64,000 nt of DNA from Oceanospirillales bacterium (GTDB lineage Bacteria; Pseudomonadota; Gammaproteobacteria; Pseudomonadales; Endozoicomonadaceae): positions 1-64,000 of the forward strand of contig SIHQ01000014.1 in the NCBI GenBank assembly GCA_004762125.1. The letters are read 5' to 3'. The position numbers were made by a program, and so were the translations under genes. Shown one piece after another: positions 1 through 11,300 of this stretch (position 1 is its first letter; each line of letters opens with the position of its first letter). The notes beneath the pieces are model-generated. The model worked only from the letters and a program-made list of their open reading frames with translations, did no database searches and had not been told where the DNA came from.

Positions 1-2
1 TC

Positions 3-206
3 GAACGCCTCAAAGCTGAAGCACTGGTTGATACGATCAAAGAAGTGATCGCATCAGATGATCCTGAGGCTGCATTGAAATCCTTAACGAGAGCTTTGGA
101 AGACGTGTTGCCAACGAGGGAATCGAGGAAGCATATGGCTGGTCGCGATCGGGGTAAACAGGAACCAACCGTTTCGTTGAAGTATCACGCTCTGAAAGCT
201 GCATGA
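3..206 (+). CDS. C-terminal fragment of an unrecognised protein, cut by window start
   Basis: An open frame runs in from the left edge and stops at a TGA at 204-206, giving at least 67 residues. The fragment begins with an acidic, probably helical segment and ends in a basic tail (GRDRGKQEPTVSLKYHALKA). It converges on the HlyD gene, with 44 bases between the two stops. I do not recognise the family. A transposase tail or a small DNA-binding protein would fit the basic end, but nothing seen decides this. The start lies outside the window. Confidence 0.4.
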   Translation, partial: ERLKAEALVDTIKEVIASDDPEAALKSLTRALEDVLPTRESRKHMAGRDRGKQEPTVSLKYHALKAA

Positions 207-250
207 CCAGAAGAGCATCAGTCAACAACTAAAAACTGTAGCATCGAGTT

Positions 251-1663
251 TCAACGATCGTTCAAGGATTCATCTTTATATCGCTGTAAAGGTGATAAAA
301 AGTATTCCAGCAATGAACGAATGCCTGTTTTAATTTCAACGGTCACTGCCATACCCGGTTGCAGCATTCTATATTCACCATTAATTTTCAATGAGTTCTC
401 CTCTAGTGTTACTCGTACCGGATAAGTAGAAACACCTTCAGGATTAACTGCCGCATCTTGTGAGATAAAATCCACATATCCTTTGATTTGGCCAAAATAG
501 GTATACGGAAAACTTTCTATCTTCACATCTACTGGTTGATTGATATTGATAAAGCCAATATCTTTATTCAATACTTGGGCTTCTACTTCCAAAGCAATAT
601 CTTCAGGAACAATTTTCATTAAACTCTGCGCAGGCTCTACTACGCCGCCAATAGTAGTCACTGCAAGCTGCTGCACAGTACCACTGACAGGAGACCTTAA
701 ATAACAGTTCAGATCTCTTTCCCGAGCTTTTCTGAGAATCAACTGGGCTACACGTTTTTTCTGTTGATTTTCGTCTAATTCATTTTGATTTTTTTTATGG
801 AAGTCTTCTGCAAATACCATTTTTTCATTTTTTGCAGAAGATAAGTTAGCCACAGCTTCTTTAAGATGCTCTTTTTCAATTTTTATCTGCTGAACTGTCT
901 CAATATGTTGTTCTCTTGCTTTGATCCATTCTATTTTTGATGAGAACCCCTTTTTGTATAACTGATTAACAGCAGCTTCCATTTCTTCATGGAGAGGCTC
1001 CAGTTTTTTTAATCGACTTATAGTTGCTTGGACTGCTTCAATAGCAGCTTTTTTTTGTTGAATAGACTCTTGAAGATGCTCATCTGTTTTCAAATAGTGA
1101 TTGTATTCATGGTGGAGAATTTTCTGCTGTCTTTTAAGTCGATCAGGGTCTAATTCAAACTCTGTAAAATTGTCAGAGAGCAACATGGGTTGCATTTGAT
1201 CTTCTATGGCTTTAAATAAAGTGTGTAGTCGAAAACTGTTCAAACTGGCCACCTGAAGGTCATCTTCAACCTGTTTGACATCTACTTCGGAAGACGTTGG
1301 ATCTATGACTAGTAGCAGTTCTTCCTTGTCAACATGCTGCCCTTCGTGAATCAGAATTTTCTTCACTTTCCCAATTTCAAGGGACTGTACTGTTTTAACT
1401 TTTCCCAAAGGTATGATAATGCCCTCAGCAATGGCTTCTGTTTCAACCTCGCTAAACCAGGCCCAGGTGATTCCTATGGGAATAATTGAAATAAGTAACA
1501 GTGTCATTATTCGTGCTAAAGGGGACACTGGCGTTTCAATAATTTCTATGGAAGCGGCCATGAACTCAAGTTCATCGGCTTTTCTATCAATAGTGGCTAC
1601 CTTTCTTTCTTTTTCTAAGGATACCTGACAGATATCATATGCTTTTCGCAAGCCATCAAACAT
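251..1663 (-). CDS. HlyD-family type I secretion membrane fusion (adaptor) protein
   Basis: Periplasmic adaptor that would link the inner-membrane ABC exporter to an outer-membrane channel for one-step secretion. The 470-residue protein has a short cytoplasmic N-terminus, one membrane helix at about 51-70 (RIMTLLLISIIPIGITWAWF), a lipoyl-type half motif (GKVKKILIHEGQHV), a long Lys/Glu/Gln-rich coiled coil at about 130-310, the second lipoyl half (LRSPVSGTVQQLAV) and a C-terminal beta-barrel. This is the usual HlyD order and length. I chose the ATG at 1663, which overlaps the ABC gene's stop by 8 bases, as in translational coupling. An upstream start at 1714 would overlap by 59 bases and add an atypical leader. 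It is the last gene of the secretion locus, and no TolC-like gene follows. Confidence 0.93.
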   Translation of the reverse strand: MFDGLRKAYDICQVSLEKERKVATIDRKADELEFMAASIEIIETPVSPLARIMTLLLISIIPIGITWAWFSEVETEAIAEGIIIPLGKVKTVQSLEIGKVKKILIHEGQHVDKEELLLVIDPTSSEVDVKQVEDDLQVASLNSFRLHTLFKAIEDQMQPMLLSDNFTEFELDPDRLKRQQKILHHEYNHYLKTDEHLQESIQQKKAAIEAVQATISRLKKLEPLHEEMEAAVNQLYKKGFSSKIEWIKAREQHIETVQQIKIEKEHLKEAVANLSSAKNEKMVFAEDFHKKNQNELDENQQKKRVAQLILRKARERDLNCYLRSPVSGTVQQLAVTTIGGVVEPAQSLMKIVPEDIALEVEAQVLNKDIGFININQPVDVKIESFPYTYFGQIKGYVDFISQDAAVNPEGVSTYPVRVTLEENSLKINGEYRMLQPGMAVTVEIKTGIRSLLEYFLSPLQRYKDESLNDR

Positions 1664-3788
1664 CTTCAGGATCCCTGTCAGTTTGTAATTTCCAAAGTGA
1701 TGCGTAGCGACCATCCAGTTTCAAAAGTTCTCCATGACTGCCTTGCTCCAAAATACTGCCCTTATCCATGACGGCAATGGTGTCGCAATCTCTGATTGCG
1801 GACAGTCGGTGAGCAATAATGATGACTGTTCGACCTTCACAAATCTTCTTCATATTCTGTTGAATAATGCGTTCTGATTCGTAGTCCAATGCTGAAGTCG
1901 CTTCATCAAAAATAAGAATTTTCGGATCCGTTAAGATAGCTCGTGCTATAGCTACTCGCTGACGCTGACCACCAGATAAACCAAGACCTCTTTCTCCAAG
2001 TTGAGTGTTATAACCATGAGGAAGTTCAAGAATAAAATCGTGAGCGCCCGCTAATTTAGCAGCTTCTATGATCTCGTTCATGGATGCTGATGGCTTCGCC
2101 AGAGAAATATTGTCCATAACAGATCGATTAAAAAGTATGTTTTCCTGCATCACCACACCAATCTGTCGGCGAAGCCAGGCGGGATCGAGCAGTGTCAGAT
2201 CATTACCATCGATATAAATACGTCCTTGTTCAGGTACGTACAGTCTCTGAATTAATTTCATCAAAGTCGATTTACCGGAACCGGACAAACCGGCCACTCC
2301 AATAGTTTGGCCTGCAGGAATACTCAAACTCAGATTTCTCAATGCTTCCGGTCGGTCCGGCGCATAGCGAAAAATGACTTGTCTGAACTCGATCTTTCCT
2401 TGAATATTCGGTAAGGCTGGTCTGTTTAGATCCTGTTGAGGTTCTGTGGGCGCGTTCAGTAAATCTCCCAACTTTTCCATGGACACTTTAAACTGCAAGA
2501 ATTCTTGCCAAAGCTGCGCCATTCTGAGAATCGGTGCGGCTACCTGTCCGGAAAACATATTGAATGCAATAAGCTCACCCACCGTCATATTACCGGCTAT
2601 TACCTGTAATGCGCCCTGCCACATAAGAAGCAACATCACTACTTTGCTCACCAGCTGAACTGATTGACTGCCATAAATACCCAGAATACTGCTGCGATAA
2701 GTTGCTTTCACGTAGGCTGAAAGCTGTTCCTCCCAACGACTTCTCATCTTGGGCTCTACCGCCATAGCTTTTAATGTTTCTATACCAGTGAGCGATTCCG
2801 TTAGAAATGACTGGTTAATAGCTCCCCTCTGGAATTTCTCTTCTGTTCTTCGTCTGATCTCTGGAGTCAGTGCGATAGAAATTAGAACGTAAAATGGGAT
2901 AGAGGCGATAACAATCCACGTAAGATGGGCGGAATAAAGAAACATAATTCCGAAGAAAACAAAGCTGAAGAGAATATCCAACAATACCGTTAAGGTATTA
3001 CCGGTCAAAAAAGCACGAACGTTCTCTAGCTCTCTAACTCTTTGAACAATTTGTCCTACGGGTCTTGATTGAAAAAAGGCCAGTGGTAACTTTAACAAGT
3101 GATCAAAGAGCTTCGAGCCCAGTTCAACGTCCATTTTGCTGGTGGTGTGAGTAAACAGGTAGGATCGAAGACCTTCCAGAGTCACCTCAAAGACAATTAC
3201 CAGCATAAAGCCCATGGCCAGTACGTCCAGTGTCATCAATGCGTGGTGAACCAGTACCTTATCCATCACTACTTGAAAAATAATGGGTGTTAGTAATGCA
3301 AACATCTGGATAGCCAGTGATGCCAGTAATATCTCTCGAATAACTTTACGATATTTGACAATGACCGGTATAAACCAAGAAAGATCAAACTTTCTATCAC
3401 TTCCGGCCAGACTGGCGCGATGGGTAATGAGAATGGCTTTACCTGGCCAGCGTTCCCATAAACTCTCGAGAGTTATCTTTTCTGGCTTGGAGCCTGCTCG
3501 CTGTATAAGAACAAAATCGTCCTGCACAGCGGCAACAATGAAGAACTCATCGGTATCTTCCTGGGCTATAAATGGACAACTGTATTTTGTCAGCCTCTTA
3601 GGTTTAACAGAGACTTCCCGAGCTTTTAAACCCAGTTTTTTTGCAGCTCTGAGAACAGTAAGCGAGTCAAATGCTGCTCTGTCTGCACCGTACTCATGCC
3701 AGATTGCTTCTGGATCAACAGGTTGCTGCAAATATTGAATCATTAAGACTAAACAATACAGCCCAGAAGAGGGTTTTCCCTGTTCCAT
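1656..3788 (-). CDS. Type I secretion ABC transporter (HlyB type) with C39-like inactive peptidase domain
   Basis: Inner-membrane exporter ATPase of 710 residues. Residues 1-125 form a C39-like domain. Where active C39 peptidases have the catalytic Cys (DCG), this protein has Ser8 (SSGLYCL). It therefore probably binds substrate without cleaving it, as HlyB does. The membrane domain spans about 140-440. The nucleotide-binding domain has Walker A (GLSGSGKST, about 500), the signature LSGGQRQR (about 606), Walker B with catalytic Glu (ILIFDEATSALD, about 630) and the H-loop (AHRL, about 665). A Shine-Dalgarno AGGA sits 8 bases before the ATG. An ATG four bases upstream lies in another frame that closes after 25 codons. 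It overlaps the HlyD gene by 8 bases. Its most likely substrate is the RTX giant upstream on the same strand. Confidence 0.95.
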   Translation of the reverse strand: MEQGKPSSGLYCLVLMIQYLQQPVDPEAIWHEYGADRAAFDSLTVLRAAKKLGLKAREVSVKPKRLTKYSCPFIAQEDTDEFFIVAAVQDDFVLIQRAGSKPEKITLESLWERWPGKAILITHRASLAGSDRKFDLSWFIPVIVKYRKVIREILLASLAIQMFALLTPIIFQVVMDKVLVHHALMTLDVLAMGFMLVIVFEVTLEGLRSYLFTHTTSKMDVELGSKLFDHLLKLPLAFFQSRPVGQIVQRVRELENVRAFLTGNTLTVLLDILFSFVFFGIMFLYSAHLTWIVIASIPFYVLISIALTPEIRRRTEEKFQRGAINQSFLTESLTGIETLKAMAVEPKMRSRWEEQLSAYVKATYRSSILGIYGSQSVQLVSKVVMLLLMWQGALQVIAGNMTVGELIAFNMFSGQVAAPILRMAQLWQEFLQFKVSMEKLGDLLNAPTEPQQDLNRPALPNIQGKIEFRQVIFRYAPDRPEALRNLSLSIPAGQTIGVAGLSGSGKSTLMKLIQRLYVPEQGRIYIDGNDLTLLDPAWLRRQIGVVMQENILFNRSVMDNISLAKPSASMNEIIEAAKLAGAHDFILELPHGYNTQLGERGLGLSGGQRQRVAIARAILTDPKILIFDEATSALDYESERIIQQNMKKICEGRTVIIIAHRLSAIRDCDTIAVMDKGSILEQGSHGELLKLDGRYASLWKLQTDRDPEDV

Positions 3789-4008
3789 TCATTTTGTCCT
3801 GAAAATTTTTTTAATCAATATAGGTTATAAACAAATAATTAAACAAAATAGTTTAATTAAATTTACAATTAATCATCGACTAATATGCAGACTCAACCTT
3901 TTATTGCACTTATAAAAAAACCAGAACTTAATACCGAACTCATTTATGACAAACCCTCTAATTTATTGAGAGTTCGTCTGAATGATTTTGCTATTCAATA
4001 ATTCAATA
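3789..4008 (-). promoter_or_regulatory. AT-rich gap with inverted repeat before the exporter genes
   Basis: 220 bases separate the propeller gene from the ABC gene on the same strand. The stretch is very AT-rich and holds a perfect 9-base inverted repeat (3836-3844 and 3851-3859, arms TAATTAAAC/GTTTAATTA, 6-base loop). It could carry a separate promoter or operator for the exporter pair, or weaken read-through from the giant gene. I see no GC-rich hairpin followed by a T-run, so a strong terminator is unlikely. No gene is visible. Confidence 0.4.
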
Positions 4009-5343
4009 TTACAACAATCCAATGGCTAACAACATCAATGCCATCGGTGATATCAAAACCATGTTGCCAGTCACACTCATTGCACCAGAATCTGTTGCAG
4101 CCTCAGTAGCGCTAGCAAAATCTAACTGTACAATACTGACTCTGTGCGAATGGCTAACCAGAATACGCTCGTTATGGCTTTCAATAACATTAACAATTTG
4201 TTGGAACTCCGGATTCACACTGCTGTTATAAAACACTTCTCTTTTTAAAAAAGCATTCTCATTAACAAAATAGTTCGCTAACCCATCCCGACAAGCAACC
4301 AGTACTTCAATGTTCTGTCCCTGCTGATTAACTAACCAGAGGTCCTTCGGATCACTGAGATGTTCAGGTCGTGTGAATTTATTCAGGTTTTGATCCACTA
4401 TTAAACGACCATCGTCTCTCGATATCCTATCGGCTAACTGCCATGATCGAGAAGAAAGTTCTCTCGCAAACAGATAAACAGTATTCTCTTCATGGGCAAC
4501 GACAAACAACCGATCACCTTGTAAATCATATTTAATGCCGCGAAGACTAAGACTGTTCAGGTTTTGTATCTCTCCCCATTCATGGCCGGAAATAGACTGG
4601 CTATGAACCCAATCACTACCATTTAATGAGAAAATAACGACCGTATTTGATCTACTGCCGGTCACAACAACTTCATTGCTGTCAGGATGTACAGCAAGAC
4701 TATGAGCTCCCCTGAGTCCATTAATACCTGACTCCCCATTGGATCTAAAAACAGTGTCCAAAGTCAGGCGGCCTGATTGACCATCAATGGAATAGATCGA
4801 CAAATTACCGTGTTTAATAGACACAGTAAAGAGAAAACGACCATCGGGAGAAACCACTAAATCATGGCAGCCATCCAGTGATTCTTCTGCAAGTATGGAC
4901 AGCTCTGGTTCATTATAAAACAGACCGTTGTCATGTCTTACTGAATAGATAGATCTTTCCAGATAGGGGCACACATAGAGAAATTTCTGGTTAGGATTTT
5001 TATGCATAACAGATCGTTGAACACGGTTAAAAGGCAATGAAAAGCTATTCTCGTAATGCCAACCTGTCTCTGTCTGTCTAAAATCCAATAAATCTCCCGT
5101 TTTTGTAAGCACATTAAACTGACTCCCAAACTGCTCAATGTCTGACGGGTAGTTCAACTTACTCAATTCAATACCGTTTGGGCTATGTTCAGCGCCTCCC
5201 TGAAACAGCGACCATGCGCCGGGATTGTCATCAGGATCAGGCATAAATGCCTGAGCGGGAAGAGATAACGCGCTTGCAATTAACCACAACCCATTTAGCG
5301 ACAATAATATTCTAAGAGAGTAAAATATTCTGTACTTACTCAT
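4009..5343 (-). CDS. Secreted beta-propeller (lactonase/YncE-like) protein, toxin-operon partner
   Basis: A 444-residue exported protein. It has a signal peptide (basic MSKYR, hydrophobic core, probable cleavage after PAQA). A series of blade-like repeats follows, with motifs such as HDLVVSPDGRFLFTVS, HSLAVHPDSNEVVVTG and RGIKYDLQGDRLFVVA, typical of 7-bladed propellers of the lactonase/YncE/NHL type. The last about 20 residues are hydrophobic with no charged tail, so the protein may be held at a membrane by its C-terminus. I chose the ATG at 5343, preceded by GGAG at 5350-5353; a GTG at 5355 would place that SD inside the gene. It begins only 25 bases after the stop of the giant gene, so the two are probably co-transcribed. 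An enzymatic function cannot be read from the sequence; an adaptor or surface-binding role is inference. Confidence 0.75.
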   Translation of the reverse strand: MSKYRIFYSLRILLSLNGLWLIASALSLPAQAFMPDPDDNPGAWSLFQGGAEHSPNGIELSKLNYPSDIEQFGSQFNVLTKTGDLLDFRQTETGWHYENSFSLPFNRVQRSVMHKNPNQKFLYVCPYLERSIYSVRHDNGLFYNEPELSILAEESLDGCHDLVVSPDGRFLFTVSIKHGNLSIYSIDGQSGRLTLDTVFRSNGESGINGLRGAHSLAVHPDSNEVVVTGSRSNTVVIFSLNGSDWVHSQSISGHEWGEIQNLNSLSLRGIKYDLQGDRLFVVAHEENTVYLFARELSSRSWQLADRISRDDGRLIVDQNLNKFTRPEHLSDPKDLWLVNQQGQNIEVLVACRDGLANYFVNENAFLKREVFYNSSVNPEFQQIVNVIESHNERILVSHSHRVSIVQLDFASATEAATDSGAMSVTGNMVLISPMALMLLAIGLL

Positions 5344-5368
5344 AACAAACTCCACGTCATAAAGTAAA

Positions 5369-8300
5369 TTAATTGCCCCCTAACGCCATGGTCACGCTTT
5401 GTACATAACGGTGACGTTCTGCAGGTATGGACACATTAGCTGATATTGTCGAATTTACAGCTGAACCAAGGAACCCATGAGTCGCTTGTATCAGCAGTTC
5501 AAGGTCCCTGAAATCTATGGTCGTGTTTCTCGCGGTTATTGAACCTACTTCTCCGAGAAGAACGATAGATGACTGAGTTAAAAGATCACCAAAATTACGT
5601 CCGGCCACATCTTCCGGAAAATGTGTCAGGCTGAGAGTCTCAGCGAATGTCGTTTGTTTTGTTACTAAAAAATCAGAAAATTGCTGATTACCCAGCTGCA
5701 ATTGAATCGACTCAGTCTCATCGTCAATAAAACAAATACCACTGCTTAACTGATACTCAACCAAAATGTTACTTGCAGCCAGATTATGAATCCGGTTGCC
5801 GCCTCCAGCGTTGAATACTTTAACAGGCCCTGCATTGTCACCTACCTGAATTTCCAAGACACTTTCATGACTATATATAGACAAGGGTGCTGTACTGTTC
5901 CAGAAAATAGCGTCCATATTCGTAGCTTGCAGTCGGATCTGGCTATCAACCACGAGCTCTCCCCGGTCAAAATTAACACTGGCAGACTGTGCATCGCCGG
6001 TATCACTCTGTTCGTATTTGAACCTGAAAGGCGCACAACTTCCTTGAGAATCTGAACCGGTCACCTGTTCTTCAATCTGCTCTGGACCTTCAGTTTCCGT
6101 GTGACCGTCACTTTGTTCTGTAGGGGGAATCTCCCCCGAGTTTTCGCGAACATCAAACAACTGAACACAATCCGTCTCAACCAGCGTATGAAACTCTTGC
6201 CAGCGACCACCTAAAGCAGGAGCAAACTCCGAGAGAGCTGCTTCAGTATAATTAGCAGCCACGTTGGGTTCAGGAGCAACCGCTTCCAACACTTCATACT
6301 CCTGATCAGGAAAGTCGGGATCGCTCTCATCGATATCATCAGGAGAAGGCGTTGGTGTTGGTGTTGGTGTAGGCATGAAAGTGGCCGATGACATTTGTTC
6401 CATTGCCGACGTCATCGAAGTCAAAGCCTGATCAAAAAAGCTGGCCATTGAGGAAGCGTCAGATTTCAATGCTGAATTGACAGTACGACTGGGTGATATT
6501 GTAAATACCGATGAGGTAGAAGGTGTCATGGTACTGGTAGGTACAGCCTCCGTTGTTGATGCAGTGGGTTCATTACCAACGACAGCTGGTGTCAAATCGT
6601 CAAGGAATCTGGTCAGTGTTTTCACCTGACCATCAACCACTACCTGCTCTGGCAAGCATTTTTCTACGGTTAAATGAGAAATATCGTTTTCTTCATAAGT
6701 AAGCCGGAATGTTTCACCAGCATCCGTGTGTATTCGTTCAGCACGCCAGTGGTCCACAACTCCCAGTTTATTGGTATCCAAAATCAACTGATTAAAACCG
6801 GAAGACTGACGGTTAGACAGGGTTTCGCAGCTGACGACAATAACAGCCTCTTGAGTGTCCGGCGCCAGACGCAACAGCCCTCCTCTTAACTGGATACGAA
6901 TATGACCGTCAACGGGTTCTACCTGTACTAACCCGCTTTCAATACTGATTTCTCTCAAAGGCGAAATAGTTCTCAACACGCCTTCTGTACTGGCCTTCCA
7001 TTGCAAAGCTTCAAAACCGTTAACCCGCCCTTTGGGATTATTATTAACGCTCACCTGACCGTTTTGAGCGAAGTCGATGGTAATCTGTCCTTCGGCTGTA
7101 GCTTCCTGAACAAGCCAGTCCTTGCCAATAGAACCTGCACCGATGTAACGCCAGTCAAAATTCTTTATTCGGGCGACGTTATCCCCTCCCATCAGAAAAT
7201 AGCTTTTATCTGACTGCTCGGCTTCTATTGTATCGCCGTTGGTGGGTAGAAAATCAACCCGATCACTCTGGCCAGAAAAGCCATCCATTAACAGCTGGCG
7301 CGTTGTTTTAAGCGCTTCGGAGGCGCTTATGTATCGCCCAATGTGAGACACATCGATATTCTCAAAAACGCTGTTTGTTTCAGGGGCGCGAGTGCTTTCG
7401 GTGATGGTGCCGTTGCTTTCTGTCAATGAGGTGGGGTATTCAACGGATTCCTCTGTGTGTATCTCTTCAATTCTCTGAATCAATACTTGCTTATGTACAG
7501 CAGACAGCGCTGTCAGATCACTGACAGACAGATACATGGGCATTGCTGGCCCATCGGTTGTCTGATCCGTGCGCTCAATCGCAACGGGCTGTTCGTCATG
7601 GCGATTCGCCGCAATCTGACTTGGAAGCAGTCCGTGAATATGGGTTTTTTCGGTGGTTTGATCCTGGAGATCATTGTAAAGCGTTTCTACCGTTTGGTCT
7701 CCCGGGAGATCATGGAAGCTGTTCCACACCAGAGGCCATAGATCACTCAATCTCTGTCGTTCACTCACAGACTGACTAGCAAAGTAGAGTTTGAGATCAT
7801 TGCCGTTCGATAACAGAACCACATCCGCCAGATCGGACCGGGAAAGCCAGTCAGACACATCGAAATATTCAAGGGTTTTTGACCAGATCTGCTCCGGACT
7901 CAGAACCCGGCCATTAACAATAATTCTCTCGATGGATTGACCATTATCATCAAAGTAACCTTCTATTCGTAATCGATTGGAAAGAGCTTCGAGAGGAATG
8001 TCCGAGTTAGTGGTAACGTCATCATTGAGATAAATGATCAGATCATTATTATTGCGCCGCCATAAAGCCTGATCGTCATCGTAAATGTCTACAACAAGCT
8101 CATCACAGCCCCCCGGACGGTTATTCGCGACAACGGCTGCTCCTGTCTGTTCGTCCAGCAATATGGATGAGCTGTATCGATCAATGAGATAAAGGTGTCC
8201 GGGTTCCGGTCCGATATTTTCGATAAAACCGGGATTGAATTTTTCAGTAATAAAATCCCGTCCGTCCATTATGACATTGTTAACGAACTCCACTGTATCC

Positions 8301-11300
8301 GGCATCTGGCTCAGTAACAGTTGAATATCGGAACAATCAGATTCCAGCAGTAAAGCATCTCCCGTGTGGGAGTTATGGAGATAATAGATTAACTCTGGAG
8401 CAGGAATCCTGTCACTGATGTGCAGAGCATCCAGCTGCAATGCCTGGCGATAAGAACCATATTTATAAGTTTCATCCTGAGCATAATGACCTATGTAATT
8501 CTGGGTCCATGTCGTACGAGGAATGGGTTTATTTTGTAAAATGTTAACTTTATGGCTGTTTCTGAATATTTCAAAATCACCGGCTTCATTCACCGAAACA
8601 GCCATATGAACCCAAATCAATGTTTGGCGAGAGAACTGTCTAGCGCCTGAACGGATAAAATGATCTGACGCGACCTTGAAACTGCTGCGTTCTTCTCCAG
8701 TCTGAAGGGATATACTTAAACGCCCACCGGGTTCAATTTCAATCAGCAAACGACTTCCGTCTGCTGAATTAAAGTCAAGTACAGGGATTTTCTGAGGAGG
8801 TTTGTGATGTTGGTAATGTTCAAAGGGGTGGTATCCCACTTTCAACCAGGCCGCAATGAACAGATTTCCACCCAGCGTTCTTGAGGGCAATTCAACCCAG
8901 CGTTCGGTTTTTAATTCCAGTGCCTGAGGGGCATTAAAACGGTTATTGAATCTACTGTGGTGACCGACGAGTTTGCCGTTAGCGCTGTCCCATAGATTTA
9001 TTGATTGCCAGTATTGACTCCTCAACTGATCTGAAGTCATCGCCAAAAAATGCAGCGCTAAGGTTTGATCTGGATCAGAGATGGTATGAACTTCGCCATT
9101 GACTTTTTTGACCACTGATATCTGATTATGTCCGTGTCCAGGGTATAGTTTGACCTGAGCATTATGAACAAAAAAGTCGTCATTCCCTGGCCCTCCGTGC
9201 AATTTGTACATAACCGGTGGGCTTGCCATAGAAGGACTGGCAGTTGCTTCAGATTCTACTGGTTCAGGCACGCTGAGCAATATCTGATCATTACCTTTTC
9301 TGGCTTTTACAATGGGATTTGATGCTGTTGCCTCAATGAAATTATCCAATCGGTCATCGTGATTCAAACCTTGCTGATAGAAGGTCTTCAGATTGACTCC
9401 GTTCAACCGCTCTGTCTGCAAATCAGTGCTTTGCTGGTCAGTCGGAGCTGACCCGCTATTGCTCGCCCTCTCATCAGTATCACTTAATTGAACGAACGGA
9501 ATAAAATTATAAAGATCATTGATAAATCGGCGAGTATCCAGACTTTGATCCGGCCTGATGTGTATTTTGAACGGTAATTCGACGTGTACAAAGTCTTCAT
9601 TTTGATAGCGGATGGTCAACAGACTAAAGTCGTCGTTCAACTCAAGCCCCAGAGCATCACGGTTCACCCCGGAGCCGCTCAATAACAGTACATTTTTATT
9701 GTCAGAGTCAATAATTCTGCTGCCTTTTGCTTTGAAATCTACAGCATAGGTATCATCTCCTCCCCTGCCTTGCATCAGATCAGCGCCTTCATCCGCTACC
9801 ATGACGTCGTTAAAGGGGCTACCAAAATGCTGGTCATAGCCCTTGCCGCCCACCATTTGAGAACCGATTTCGTTGTATCCTAAAGCGAACAGTTGATCGT
9901 CATCATCTCCTCCCTTTAGAGTGCCTCCGCCGTAAAGGTCATAGAGACGATCCTCGCCTCCATGGCCTGAAGCTTGTCCTTCGAATGTGGCAAGCCAGAT
10001 CTCATCAGCCAGAGGCGAGCCTTCAACATTCTCGATACCATAAAGAACGTCTTTAATAGCCCACTCACTATTAATCCATTGCAAGGTGTAGCCCACCTCA
10101 CAGGTTGACTCAGAGCTTTCATTCACCTCGGATCCGGAAGCAGAACCTGACTTAAATCCTGAACCTAATCCTGAATTTCCCGGAATATAATCATCTCCAT
10201 CGTCCGGGCAATACGCCGCTGCTATTGAGGTCCATTGAACATGCTGAAGTGCCTGTTGCTCCGAAGAGATCAATGCACCGTATTCATCCAAAGCCAGAAG
10301 ATAGGTGTCAGGGATTAAGGTGTTATGTTCTAACTTTACAGCACCCAGCCGGATGGTGAGTCCTTTTCCGGAGTCGTCTCCTCCTGCGGCAATTAATGCG
10401 TCCTTGTCGATGGTGCTGTAGCGAGCACTGTCTCCCTTATTGTGCCGTCCTCCGTGTATGAGCTTCTCACCCAATCCTGCATCAATCAGATCGTCTCCAA
10501 ACCGGCTGTAAGCTTTTTCTTTGCCGTCACCCAGTCGCAACAGGTTGTCCCGATGATCGCCGTACAATTGGTCTGACATCGGAGTAGCAACAACATTTTC
10601 AAACCCCGTAATGGTAATGTTTTGACCATCTTGCAGTCGTGCCAGAGATTGAGCAAGATCGACATAAACGCCTTCAGTGAAATCCGCACTGACAAACACA
10701 ATGGTATCGCTCTGGCCTTCACCGGCATGAAAAGTACCCTCGCCACTGTTCAGGCCACTGATGACCAGAACATTATTGCCTCCTCCGAGATCGACATCAT
10801 CAGGCCCACCCCGAGTACTAAAGGAGTCTGCTTCATCGGTTCCTTTGTAAATATCTTTGAAGGGGGTCCCGGTGATTCTATCTATGCCACTAAAGTGATC
10901 AACAAAGACCCTGACCTTGCAGTATTTTTCTGGCTGAATGCCCAAACTGGATATCACGTCAAAGGACGAACCGGTGGGTGCTTCGGTATTGTCGTTGTTG
11001 CCACACTCTCTGGCCTCGGGCAGTTCAGTGGCTGCCGGGGTTGTAACAGGTTGAGAATCGGGTTCGTCCGTTGTTTGCGCTTCTGGTTGAGGTTGGTAAT
11101 ACCCCATCGATGCCCACACATGACTGACCTGACTGACACTCATATCCACCTGAATGCCCGCCAGAGTATATTCGCGATAATCCCTGTCACGATTCCAGCT
11201 TGACAGTTGGTCAGCCAGGGGGTAAATCAACTCATCAAAACCCGCTCCCAGCGTATAATTATTGCTGCCCATACCCGCCAGAATTTGATTATCACCACCT

